DNA of 64,000 nucleotides from Mermis nigrescens (GCA_036768485.1 JAVLUZ010000701.1:124001-188000), one strand, 5' to 3'; positions 34,150-45,329 are shown, numbered from the stretch's first letter. The notes: generated from the letters alone by a model not told the origin. Translations and numbers: made by a program.

Positions 34150-36945
34150 CAAACCTGACAAGATATATTATTTTTTTGTGAAACCTGGCTTAATGAATCT
34201 ATTTCAGACAGTCTATTGTGTCCATTAAAAAATATCTCATTCTCCGATCAGATCGTACGAATAAGCGGGGAGGTAGTTTTAATTTTTACTAAACCTTATC
34301 TTTATGCTTAATGCGTTAAAGTTCCTGCTTCTCTGTTTATGTCTGATACTTCAGTAGTTGAAATTTTAAAAGGTGGAGATGTTATTAGATGTTTGTCAGT
34401 TTATAGATTTCCTCAATATGATTTTGATACTGCAGTTCGGATATGTAATTTAATTCAATGGGTTACAAATAATTGTCATCCCGTTATTAAATTTAGATGA
34501 TTTAAATTTGCCTAAAATTGATTGGCTACATGGTACTTCTACATTTAATCCATTAAACGAATTATTTTTGATTATTTATCAGCTAGTGGGCTGCAACAGT
34601 TAGTTAGAGAGAATACCCATGATGATACTTTGATTGATGTAGTATTTGCTGCATATATAACGTTTTAATTTCCAGGTCCTTCACCCTTTTTCAGCAAGCG
34701 ACCATAATTCGATTTCTTTTGAAATTTTAACTAGGACTTTTCATGATAGAGATGAAACCTTGCTTAAATTTCAGTAAAGCGGACTATGATAGTATTGCTA
34801 CTTTTTTATCCTCTGTTTCATGGCCTGATATTTTCTCAACATGCTCAACAATTAATGATATGTATAATGTTTTTTAAGTATATTAAATCCTCTTATTTTT
34901 AGTTTTGTACCTACTTTTAGAGCTAAATCGAGATTTGAATACCCTAAAAGCTTACATAAATTATTTCTTAAAAAATGTTCTCTATGGGATAAGTATAAAA
35001 GGTGTAAAACTCCAGAAACTAAAGTTAAATATCGAAATCATTGTAAAGCTCTATGTAGAACTATTCAAAATTATTTCTCTTCTCAAGAAAATAAATTGCT
35101 TAAGGATAATAATCCTAAAGCTTTCTATACTTTTGTAAATAATAGGTTAAAAAGTCGCAATGAAATTCCTCCTCTAACATTTTCTGATAATAATGTTATA
35201 AGCGATTCAATACGCAAGGCTAATATTTTTAATGATTCGTTTGCTTCTGTGTTTTCTAGTGACATTACTAACGCAAATTTTCTTTTTCAGAAGCGCTGAT
35301 TTTTCGCTTTCTGACGTCATTTTTAGTGAGGATCGCGTATTGGAAGCCATTAACCATCTGAATAATTCAACTGCAGTTGGCCCTGACGGCATTTGCAATC
35401 TTTTTATAAAAAATTATCGTTACAAATGGTAAAACCGTTAATTAGTATTTTCACTGTATCTTTTCTGTCTGGAAATATTCCCGAGCTTTGGAGCATGGCA
35501 CATGTTATTCCAATTTTTAAAACGGGGGATCCAGCGTTAGTCGATAATTACAGGCACGTTTCTCTTTTTTGTTCTATTGCCAAAATTATGGGAAGAATTA
35601 TTAATAGTCAATTGTTAAACTTTCTTAAGGTCAATAAACTAATATCTCCTTTCAATTTGGTTTTCAAAAAAATAAATCTTGTGAAACTCAATTGTTAAAG
35701 TGTAAATTTTCATGGATTCAGTCGTTAATTGATATAATATATTTAGATTTCTCTAAAGCTTCCGATAAAGTAAATATTGAAAAACTTCTTATTAAGTTAA
35801 ACGGATATGGAATAAACGGTAATTTGTTTACATGGTTAAAGGCCTATTTATTTAATAGTTCTCAATGTGTTCGCATTAATCAGTCTTTTTCAGTTTACAT
35901 GCCTGTTACTAGCGGTGTCGTTCAAGGAAGTGTCCTTGGACCTACGCTCTTTTTTATAAATGATATATGTAATAATATTTATAGTACAGTTTATATGCTC
36001 GCTGATGATATCAAAATTTTCAATATTAGTCGTGACTATAGATTATTACAGTGTGTTTTAGATAAAATTTTTGACTGGGCAAATACATGGGATCTACCCA
36101 TTTCACGAACCAAAAATCAAGTTCTCTATCTGGGTAATAATAATCAAAAAGTTGTTTATAGACTAAGTGGGGAAATAATTTCTAGTGATAACCTGTTTGT
36201 CCCTGATTTAGGAGTTTTGATTTCCCAAAATTTTAAATTCAAGGAACATTATAATTCTTTGATTAAAAAAGCTTTCTTTAGATGCATTCTAATACGCAGA
36301 TCATTTTTGTCACGTTATAAATGTAACCTTGTTAAAGCTTATATTTGTTAAGTTAGACCTTTATTAGAATACTGTTGCAGTGTATGGAACTACTCTTATC
36401 TTATTGATATAGATCGACTGGAAGCTGTTCAACGTAGATTCACTAAATATATTTTTGGTTATAATAATATGCTTTCTTACGAAGATCGTCTAATATGTAC
36501 AACTTAAATTGTGCAGACTTGAATTAAGACGCTTGCAGATTTGTCTGTGTATGATGTATCAGATTATGTGTCATAAATCATGTTTAGAAGCTGATGATTT
36601 TTTGTATTTAATCATAATATTACCCGCAGCATTAATAGATTTAAATTAGTTATACCTGTTGTACATTCTAATTCAGAAAAGTTTGATTTCTTTTACAAAT
36701 ACATCGCAGTTCGGAACAATCTTCCTGACTTCGTTGTATCTTCCCCTAACCTAAACATATTTAAATCCAGGTTATTAAACTTTGATTTATCTAGACATCT
36801 TGAGGGGCGCGCGTAAAAATTGTCCTTACATTGACTCGCATGTCCCGTTACTAATTTGTATCTAAATAAGTCGTCATTCCGTATTTGATCACTTTGGTTT
36901 ATTAGTAATAAAATTTTTCTCTTCTTTCTTCAAACATTTTTTCTG
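34150..36945 (+). mobile_element. Degenerate non-LTR retrotransposon (LINE)
   Basis: In order, with frameshifts and stops between them: an apurinic-type endonuclease remnant (ETWLNESISDSLL near 34180, DLNLPKIDW near 34500, then PFSASDHNSISFEI by frame change near 34685); reverse transcriptase motifs (AVGPDGICN near 35375, WSMAHVIPIFKTGDP near 35495, YLDFSKASDKVN near 35745, SGVVQGSVLGP near 35912, LADDIKIF near 36000); and the thumb/C-terminal block LLEYCCSVWNYS near 36365. The order EN-RT and these motifs fit the Jockey/CR1 group. The catalytic box reads LADD where YADD is usual. The element is inactive. Confidence 0.85.
35692..36351 (+). pseudogene. LINE reverse transcriptase fragment
   Basis: The longest surviving frame of the LINE, 219 codons. 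It covers the RT palm: FSKASDKVN (motif with the first catalytic aspartate), VTSGVVQGSVLGP, then ADDIKIF (the paired catalytic aspartates). The upstream and downstream parts of the same protein lie in other frames, so this is a broken gene. Confidence 0.85.
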
Positions 36946-37548
36946 TCAAAAACGTAAAAAAATTTTAATGAAAAAATAAATTTTTCCATTGCTTCAATAG
37001 TGCAGGACGATGTGAAAAGCCCAAAAACACCTTATTTTAAGGGTCCCATTCGTTTTTATGAGGTTTTAGACGAAAAATTAATTTTCGGATTCCCCCTGGC
37101 CAAAATCCTGGCTACGCCTATGATTGTGAAGGCGTATGTATGAAGTTCGTAGCATCCGATAAAGCGGAAGAAAGTCGGTGCCAAAGGGATTAGAAAGATG
37201 GACGGACCTCTTGCTATAAAGCCCAGAACCTTAAGCAATCGACTAACACTGGTTTATTTCGAGCCTCATTTCGATAAAGAATGCAAGGTATTCGTAATGT
37301 TGTGCATCATTCGTAATGTTCAATATCATGGACTGCCCAAAATGTTGGTGCCAGCGTTTAGAATAAGCCACCAACATTTTGGTCCGTCACATGAATCTGC
37401 AGAAACAATCCGAGCACTGCCTTATTTGTTTTTCGAACCAGTTAGGTGGCAGCTTTCACCAAATACTACTTGTTGTATAAGTACTTATAACGTGGCTGTC
37501 TAAATACATATGTACATATGTGAACCAGCTACACCAATGCCGATAGAA
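36946..37548. other. No gene recognised; hAT end near 37110
   Basis: CCAAAATCCTGGCTACGCC followed by TATG near 37092-37112 is a typical hAT-like terminus (compare family I). Its partner was not found. The 101-codon frame at 37198-37503 on the plus strand has no recognised similarity. Confidence 0.35.
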
Positions 37549-37556
37549 CTCCCAAC

Positions 37557-38423
37557 CACCGTTTTTTTCCACTTTTTGGTCTATTTGTCAACCAAAATTT
37601 TAGGAAATGGAAAAAATTTTTGGGCTTTGTTGGCATTTGTGGAAAATTTTTGTAATATTAAAAATGCGTTTTAGAGGGGTAAAACTTCAAAAATTTTTGA
37701 TTTAATTCTTACTTGTTATTATTCTTTAAGCCGCGGCGCACCAATTGCAGCATTTTTGTCAACAATCTATTCTAGAACTTCACTACGATTGAAAATTCTT
37801 ACCTTCTGCACGGATTTGGTTAGTTTTTGTAATGTAAAAATACGTTTTAGAGAGGTAAAACTGCAAAAATTTTTCGGCGCGGACGAATTGATTCAATTCT
37901 TACTTGTTAATAATGTTTAAGCCGCGCCGCGCCAATTGCAGCATTTTTATCGACAATATGGTCCTAGGACTTCACTACGATTAAAAATTCTTACCTTCAG
38001 CGCGCATTTGGTTACTTTTTGTAATGCAAGAATGCGATTTAGAGAGCTAAAATTTCAAAATTTTATGGCGGTTCGCGCCATTTGATAAATTATAGTTTTA
38101 GTTGACAAAAGCGACTTAAGAATTGGCTAAAATGCTTCATTGAAGGAAGGAAATTCAAGTTTCAACAGAAATAACGTATACTGATCGTGATATTTCTTGT
38201 AGGGCGCTAAATTTTTGCTTAAAAAGTGCATCAAACACCGCTATTGCATGTGTACAATGTACATAGGATTTTCTACTTAAAAAAACACCGATTTTTCAAC
38301 CCAGGCGCTCTATTTTTAATGTTTTTAGACCTTCAAAAAAAGGTGGAAAAAGGTCAGAAAGAGTGAAAAAAAATTTTGGGTCTGGTCCATAATGTCAACC
38401 AAATCGCTGGGGGAAAAACGGTG
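37557..38423. mobile_element. hAT-like element containing a ~185-bp tandem repeat
   Basis: The ends are CACCGTTTTTTTCC and GGGGGAAAAACGGTG. TSDs CTCCCAAC and CACCCAAC agree at 7 of 8. Inside, a unit of about 185 bp is repeated about 2.3 times from about 37647 to 38065. Each repeat begins TTTTTGTAAT, runs through TTCAATTCTTACTTGTTA, AATTGCAGCATTTTT and CTTCACTACGATT, and holds a GC-rich GCGCC cluster. Confidence 0.75.
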
Positions 38424-38544
38424 CACCCAACTTGCTTGACAACTTTGGGCTTGATCATTTTGGTCGGCTTCTTCACAGTAACTTATCAAAACATTATATT
38501 ATATCAAAAGTGCAACCCTGCGGAATAGAATACACTATGTTATC

Positions 38545-38712
38545 TATAGTCTATTTCACTAACTTCGTGCATAAATTTTATGAATTTTTATCGACAGTAA
38601 GCCGCTAGTTACGATAATTATATGTGAGATCATTGTAACAATCGCAATCCGTCACTTTATTATCAGAAATAGTTTTAAAATTTATGCCCGAAGTTGTGTG
38701 AAACAGACTATA
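38545..38712. mobile_element. Family G palindromic MITE, copy 1
   Basis: 168 bp with ends TATAGTCTATTTCACTAAC and GTTGTGTGAAACAGACTATA. Near-perfect inversions continue inward (AAATTTTATGAA/AAAATTTATG). Copy 2 lies at 44159-44327. Confidence 0.7.
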
Positions 38713-39194
38713 AATTGCCTTGTTAAATTTTATGGCACATGCGCCTCATGGAGAGCAGCCTGGAAAGAGCCTTCTGACAATATACAATATAGATTAATTA
38801 CGGATTATAGATATTAGACTATACATAGATATAAGACTACAGATGCCTTTTGAGGCGCGTGTGAAATCCGTCATTTCATTGACTATCGTTGGTTTTGTAT
38901 TTTTATCACTATAGTGTGTTTCATTCCAACCGGCCACTTTTTCCTTTTTAGTTAATTACTGTAGCAGAATGTCTTATTGGTTAGTTTGTAGCCAATTTGT
39001 GTAGATGCGCCACGTGTTAAGTAAAATACGTTAACCATCAATAAGAAGAGTTTAAAGCAACCAGAACGTAATTGAAGCGATTTATGCAGTAATGAAGTAA
39101 TACAGTAATTAAGACTTTAGCGAAAATGGGCATGGAACAGAATGGAAAAGACTAGAAAGACTAAAGACTATACCGTATATTAGGTGAACTATAT
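38713..39194. repeat. Segment duplicated at 43890-44110
   Basis: The phrase order ACTGTAGCAGAATGTC, GCGCCACGTGTTAAG, AATAAGAAGAGTTTAAAGCA, CGTAATTGAAG recurs at 43915-44045. The two copies lie on either side of the large unit 39195-43740. Confidence 0.55.
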
Positions 39195-41368
39195 ATGTAG
39201 CGCGTTAGCGCGTACCTATAATATACTTGGGTACCCCCAACACCTGGGCACCCCCCCCTACAGCTATAACGGGACACTTCTGGAAGGTGCGGTTTTTTTT
39301 AAAAGAAAGATAATAAAAAAATTCGCTGCCCGTGTTTTTTGTTTTTCTTGAAACTCAAAATTGACTGTGTAAAGAAGGTGTAAAGTTTTTGTGTAACGTT
39401 ATAACATAGGACAAATTTTGAGACCTTTTTACTGCAGCATGTGGACAACTGAGTATTGATGACTCGAAGGATTGAACAGAATAGGATAATAGAGGGATGA
39501 ATTCTACAGATGACACTTTTTTTGTTTTTTGAAATTCGCATTATTTATCGAACGGCAGTGTAAAGAGTGCGAAAATCTGGGGGTGAAAAAGCACTTTTTG
39601 GTCGAGTTTTCAACCTTCCTATGTCCGATACTAACTCCGGTTATGAGGTTTTTAAAATGTTTTCTGACTGAAATGTAGAGCGGATCAAGGGCTACATTCT
39701 GCATATAAGCAAAGTCTTCTATGCTCTATGGTGAGTTAGATCCTGGGGTTTAAAGTTTACACTCTAGTGGATGGTGTAAAAAAATGGATTTTAACTAAGA
39801 TTTCTCTGCCAAATTTTTCCGCTCATGAGTCAGTGCAAATCGAAGACAGCATTAATAAAGTGCCTCACAGGGGCTAAACATCGCAGCAAACCGCATTTAA
39901 AAAAACGCAATATTGAGTTATTTATGGGGGTGTAAAGTTCGAAATCAGAGGTAAAAAATGGGCTAAAAAACACGTTTTTTCCGAAGTTTGATTGATAAAT
40001 CATGCCAAATAATTTTTGCAACAGAATTTTGGCACACAGGAATGTACTACGATTTAAAAGCTACAAATTGTACCAAACCGAATTTCTTTAAACTCAATGG
40101 GGAGTTCGGTACGGAATTTTAAAGTTTACAGTGTTCTAAATGGTGGAAAATACGTTTTTGTTGCGTTTTTTGTTCGCCACTTTCTCCGTCCAGAAGTCGG
40201 AATAAGTCTAATAGAATAAAAATAAAGTGCTTTATATCGGGTGCATGTCAAAGCAAATTGTCTTTACATTAATATTCAGCGAGTGTAAAGTCAAAAATTT
40301 GGAGTTTTAAATGCGTTTCTGTCTTGTTTTTTCTGCCTGCTTCTCCGGTTACGAGTCAGGGACACGTTTATCAAGTCTAGAAATGGACCAGGAATCAAAT
40401 TTGATATGCCAGTCTGGCGCATATGTTTACACTCTACGGTGTTGTAAAGTAGTTTACACCAATTGTTAGTTTGCCCATAGAACATTATGTAGACTTAATT
40501 TTTTCATAAATATTAATCGTAATTATCGGAACAATATCAAAATTACGAATCTGACTAAAATCTTCTTTACACTATGTGTTAACATGAAGTTTACACTACA
40601 TATGTATTTATCTTCGTTTTTGAGCATTCCAGAGACCTAATTTTTTCTGGAGTCTGAAAGTTTTCAAAGGATCAAATGTGAGACGTCACGTAGGCGCGTT
40701 TGTTTACATCCAACAGTGATGTAAAGTAGTTTACACTCATTGTTTATATGTCCCCAGACCATTGTAGAAACATAATTTTTTCATGAATGTTGATCATAAT
40801 ATCCGAGTAATTTTTTACACTGCATGTTAGCCTTTGTTCTAGAGCATTGCAAAAACCGAAATTTTTTCCTGAGATATAAAAATTTACAGGGAATGAAATA
40901 TATACGTCAGTTGGGCGCGCTTGCTTACACTCAGCAGTATTGCAAAGTGGTTTAAACCTAATGTTTATTGTCTTTAAAACATTATGGAGACTCATTTTTC
41001 CATAAATGTTGAAAGTAATATCGGAGCAATATCAAAATTACGAATCCGACTAAAATATTCTTTACGCTATGTGTTTGTGTTAAGTTTACATTACGTGTTA
41101 ACCTTAATTCGATAGACTTGCAGAGACTTTGTAACTGAAGTCAAGAAATTTTCAAGGATTCATATGTGAGACATAAATTAAGTGAGTTTGTTTACCCTCA
41201 AAAGTAATCTAAAGTGATTTAAAAATTATGTTCAAGTGTCCTTAGATCATTGAAGAGATGTAATTTTGTCTTAAATGGGTTGCATTAAAGTTAAATCCTT
41301 CTTAGCCGTGTTTATAATATGTTTCACAAAATCTTGCACATGGAGAGCTGACTGATTATGAAGGAATA

Positions 41369-42493
41369 GTTTTGAAAAATGAGCTTGCTAAGCGAGAGTT
41401 GTAAAGTAAGAGGAGCTTAAAGTTTAAACCTACCATTAAATTATAAAGATAATAATAAAAGATTTAAAGCTTTAAGAAAAAGAAAAATGTGGTAAATTAA
41501 AACAAATTTAAAGGATACGATGAAGCATTATTGTTGAGAATAGGACGATCACGTGCTATGTATAATGACTTCTTGATTAAAAGATCAAAAGAGTTGGATG
41601 CTCGACTGATAACCTTGAAGCAATCTGATGTAATTGGATGATTGCTATTTGAGATATGTTTGTGAAAAGCAAATAAACTATCACCCTGAATTGGCTTTCC
41701 TGTAGCAAATGAGATGCCAGTATGCTCTGCCATTCTACTCCCAAAATGTCGGCGAGTTTCACCGATGTAACTAGCCATACAGCTAGAACACGTATACTTA
41801 TATACTAAATTTGAGGGTAGCTTAGCAGGTACAGCATCCTTGTTCTTGAAAAACCGGCTGATACACATAACAGGTTTGTAAACAAACCTTACTCTAATCT
41901 GAGGGTAAAATGCAGATATAACCTTTAGAATTCTGCTGCGTACATTGTAGCCATGCACACCAGTGTAAGGCAAAACAAGAGAATAGCATAGTTTATCACA
42001 CCCGAATTTTATGTCATCACTCTTACTATAAACTTTTGTCATAAATTCTGATATGACCTTATCAATCAAGCTAAGCGGATACTCATTTTGCAGTAGAAGT
42101 GTGCACAGAAGTCGACAAGTGTGCACAGAAGTCGACAAAGATATGCAGCTTTATTGTAATCATGTACATTAATAAGCCGTAAACTGTTAGTATTCTCTAC
42201 ACCTAGTAGTTGTGTAAAGTTTGCACTATTCATTTGTTGTTAATATGTAGTCTATACTACAAATTTATTTTACTACCAAATCAAAGCGTTAGTGTTCCTT
42301 ACATTTGATATTTGCGTGAAGTTTTTGAATTTTTGCCGAAAATCTTTGCCTTCTAATTTACCAACATCCCGCCTTTTCCATTTTCTTGAAGTTTAAAATC
42401 TTTTATAATTCTCTCATAATTTAATGGTAGGTTTTAACTTTAAGTTTCTCTTGGTTTACAACTCTCGCTTAGCAAGCTCATTTTTCAAAACTT
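41369..42493. repeat. Inverted repeat pair enclosing the GIY-YIG frame
   Basis: The arm 41369-41485 (TTTGAAAAATGAGCTTGC, TAAGCGAGAGTTGTAAA, CCTACCATTAAATTAT) is repeated in inverted orientation at 42380-42493. Penelope-like elements often have repeated terminal segments in direct or inverted order. The enclosed part also includes about 100 bp (42180-42280) shared with the other large unit, so the arms may belong to that unit rather than to a separate insertion. Confidence 0.65.
41497..42138 (-). CDS. Penelope-like element endonuclease region (GIY-YIG)
   Basis: A 213-codon open frame without its upstream reverse transcriptase. Residues 112-120 (VYKYTCSSC) and 123-135 (SYIGETRRHFGSR) are the two halves of the GIY-YIG nuclease core with its arginine. 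Residues 117-120 (CSSC) and 159-167 (HKHISNSNH) give the extra Cys/His cluster of Penelope endonucleases, and 198-203 (RPILNN) is the closing PxLN motif. At about residue 190 a lysine (LIKKSLYI) stands where the family normally has the metal-binding glutamate, so the nuclease may be dead. The first residues are from the frame, not from a proven start. A short direct repeat, GTGTGCACAGAAGTCGACAA, ends the frame at 42109-42138. Confidence 0.82.
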   Translation of the reverse strand: MSTSVHTCRLLCTLLLQNEYPLSLIDKVISEFMTKVYSKSDDIKFGCDKLCYSLVLPYTGVHGYNVRSRILKVISAFYPQIRVRFVYKPVMCISRFFKNKDAVPAKLPSNLVYKYTCSSCMASYIGETRRHFGSRMAEHTGISFATGKPIQGDSLFAFHKHISNSNHPITSDCFKVISRASNSFDLLIKKSLYIARDRPILNNNASSYPLNLF

Positions 42494-42611
42494 TTTCATA
42501 GTGATCAGATTAGTTGCGTTTAGTTTGGAATTGGTGGACGGTCGTTATTTTATTACTCGGCTTAAATAAACCAAGTGACTATCTTTTGATTATTTTCTTC
42601 ATCGCAAATTC

Positions 42612-42713
42612 AAACACCCAATTTTCAATTTGAAAATTGACCCAATTTTCAATTTGAAAATTGATCCAATTTTCAATTTGAAAATTGAAAATTGGGTGTT
42701 TTCAATTTCAAAA
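42612..42713. repeat. Tandem palindromes CAATTTTCAATTTGAAAATTG
   Basis: Three complete palindromic units of about 26 bp follow each other. The whole block is itself an inverted repeat, opening with AACACCCAATTTTCAA and closing with TTGAAAATTGGGTGTT. Confidence 0.85.
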
Positions 42714-42846
42714 GTCACAACACATTGTGCTTGTGTATTGATTGAGTGAGGATTTGCAATGTGAATTCGTTGGTTAAATTTTTGTGCTTGATTATAAGTG
42801 AACTGCACATTAAGAAGAAATAACTTAATGCAGTTTTAATTTGAAA

Positions 42847-42969
42847 ATGGATGGTGTCAATAAGGTTGTCTTGTTTAAAAAGGATAATGCTGATGTTAAG
42901 AACAATATTGTTTTCCGCGTTCTTGGACTGTTGTCATTATTGTGGCATGTTACTGATTGTGTTTACTGA
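42847..42969 (+). CDS. Small conserved frame of unknown function in the large unit
   Basis: A 40-codon frame, MDGVNKVVLFKKDNADVKNN, then IVFRVLGLLSLLWHVTDCVY. The copy at 16670-16768 preserves KVVLFKKDNADV and NNIVFRVL, with differences and an earlier stop. Conservation of protein reading over AT-rich surroundings hints at a coding past, but two copies are too few to show selection. The family is not recognised. Confidence 0.35.
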   Translation: MDGVNKVVLFKKDNADVKNNIVFRVLGLLSLLWHVTDCVY

Positions 42970-43740
42970 CTGATGTACTGAAATCACGCTAATTAAAAGT
43001 AGTGTACTAGCAAAGAAAAATGCTCCGATGGAACAAAAAAGATGAATATACTTGGAATTGTGGATTATTATGGATGTAAAAGGAGGGGACTAGGAAAAAT
43101 CTACCTAAAGTCGGAAAATCTGCTAAAAATCACACTTTCTCTAAGCAACGCAAAAAATCGATGTATATTCTGCGGCCTCTAAAAAAGTGTCTTTTTTAAA
43201 TAATGTTCGAAGTTTCAGATAAGAGTGTATAAACGAAATCTATCAAGGTTACTTTTTTAAATTGCTGGCACCTGATTGATAGAAAATTAAGAGGTATTGT
43301 ATTTAAAGTTGTTTTGTTTTATGAGCATTATAGCAAGCAAAGCAGGAGCCGATTGATTAGTGCACACAATCGTTTCGGGCATGCTAGTGTATCTACATTA
43401 AGTCTGTTTCAAGTCAACTTACGTGTTTCCTACTGTTTTTAACCAACCATGTCTTCAATTGTCTTCGATGTTTGCTATTTCATTCAATTGGCTTGGAAGA
43501 CTGTTAGTTTACTTAATATCATTTCCCATAGCTACTGCATAGCTAACGTGCTGCTGTTTCAATCATTGTTATGGTTGAATATTTATTTTAATCTGTTGGC
43601 CGCAGAATATACATCGATTTTTTGCGTTGCTTAGAGAAAGTGTGATTTTTAGCAGATTTTCCGACTTTAGGTAGATTTTTCCTAGTCCCCTCCTTTTACA
43701 TCCATAATAATCCACAATTCCAAGTATATTCTATGTACAT

Positions 43741-44158
43741 ATGTACCTAAGTACATATGCATAGGCAGTGTAGTCGCGCCAGGTAAAAAACGGGCAGTAA
43801 ATACCCCAATAATATAGGTACTATAGTCTACGTATGCAAGCTTCTGCACTGATGAAATCAACAAACATCTGTTCCATCCCGAACGGTCCATTTTCGTTTT
43901 ACGGCTTATTACAGTAGCAGAATATTTCACGGTCATGATCATGGGAAAGTTTGTTAGATACGCCACATATTAAGCAAAACACATTAAACACCAGTAAGAA
44001 GAGTTTGAAGCAACCAGCCACTACGAAAGCATAATTGAAGAAAATGTCTGTGCAGTGAAAAACTGATGCAGTAATAAGAAATTTGCAGAAATGAACCGTT
44101 TGGAATGTAACAGGCTATAACGCAAATCACTGACAAAAGTCGTTTAAGCTGAACCATT
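43741..44158. other. No gene; contains the second copy of the 38.9-kb segment
   Basis: 43915-44045 is the counterpart of 38950-39080. The rest is AT-rich. Confidence 0.4.
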
Positions 44159-44327
44159 TATAGTCTGTTTCATACAACTTCGGTCTTAAATTTTTAAACT
44201 ATCTCCGACAATAAGCCGACAGAGCACGATTATAGCATCGATCTGATGTATAATTATCGTAACCCTGGGCATACTGTCGATGAAAATTCTTAAAATTTAT
44301 GTACGAAATTATGTGTAACAGACTATA
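44159..44327. mobile_element. Family G palindromic MITE, copy 2
   Basis: The ends are TATAGTCTGTTTCATAC and GTGTAACAGACTATA, with inverted interior (AACTTCGGTCTTAAATTTTT and AATTTATGTACGAAATT). Confidence 0.7.
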
Positions 44328-44856
44328 GCAATCGCTTGATGTACCTCATATAAAAACATTTACGAGTATATAGGGTTGGGTATGAATTTGAAAAATATTC
44401 GCCGACATATTGCGACAAATGCATTCAGATGATCCAAGCCGCAGCTACTTTACATGTATTGCAGAATCATTGCGCAATTAGAGGGCGACGCTGACAATTT
44501 GAGTTTCAAACAACGTAATACTTTCGACATAGGTACATATTTGAAAAAAGCCTGATTAAGAAATCGATGTACAATCAAATTTAGTTGACGCGCAAAGTCC
44601 AAATCACCCATTTTTAAACCATTTATCAATAGCTTATCACGGAATTTTATTCAGAAATCAAACGCTCACCGGAAATAAGCGAAAATCACATCGACTGTGA
44701 ATAAGAAGTGTCGACGAATCGAGTTAAAACCCGGTGTAATCTAATCGATACCAGCTAAAGCTTGCGCTAGGTCAAGATACCGACATAAGGATATTACAAT
44801 GTATGATTAAAATATAAATTCTACGATGAGCAGCGTCGACCGGTGACTCAAATTAT
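44328..44856. other. No gene recognised
   Basis: Intergenic AT-rich sequence between the DHHC gene and headcase; nothing else visible. Confidence 0.35.
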
Positions 44857-44864
44857 GTAACACT

Positions 44865-45321
44865 CAGACATGTGAAAGGGGATGTGGGGATCGTAACCAC
44901 ACCTGGGCGTGGGGTTTGGGGGTATGCACCCCCCCAGAAACCAAAATACCCCCCAGAAATCAAAATACCCCCCCCCAGAATTCAATTTTTGAAAATTTTT
45001 TCGTTTTTTTCGCAATTTTTGATGCCAATGGATAGTGCTTGATGAGAAACGTCGAAAAATGGTGTTTTTATCGCCATACCACCATTTTTAAGGCCATTTT
45101 TTGACCTTCAAAAAAATCTTGCACCCCTCCCCCAGAATTTTCTTGCTGCCCACGTATGATCGTAACCCCATCCAGAAAATTTTTGACCCCTTTCTTGAAA
45201 AAAAATTACGATTTTTGGCCGTTTACAGCTTTTGGGCCAGTTTTTGTCCAAAAATTGAAGATTATTAATCCCCTCCCTAAAAATAACGGGCCACCCCAAA
45301 TTTTGAGCCGTCACATGTATG
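44865..45321. mobile_element. Family C element carrying a nested family B element
   Basis: The ends are CAGACATGTGAAAGG and GCCGTCACATGTATG. The 8-bp TSD GTAACACT is perfect (44857-44864 and 45322-45329). Here family B lies near the end that carries GGGGATGTGGGGATC. Confidence 0.92.
44898..45158 (-). mobile_element. Family B element nested in family C
   Basis: It runs from CACACCTGGGCGTGG to GCTGCCCACGTATG. The TSD ATCGTAAC is perfect (44890-44897 and 45159-45166). This copy defines the family B termini best. Confidence 0.93.
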
Positions 45322-45329
45322 GTAACACT

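Larger units (their letters stand above)
39195..43740. mobile_element. Large repeat unit with GTGTAAAG motifs and a Penelope-type endonuclease
   Basis: It starts TAGCGCGTTAGCGCGTACC, then AATATACTTGGG, and ends CCAAGTATATTC, as in the copy at 15105-17941. The left half has many words such as GGTGTAAAGTTTACAC and AAAATTACGAATCTGACT (about 40550, 41036). It then contains a GIY-YIG frame on the minus strand, tandem palindromes (42612-42713), a small conserved frame (42847-42969), and long inverted arms (43046-43200 and 43585-43737). Confidence 0.6.
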
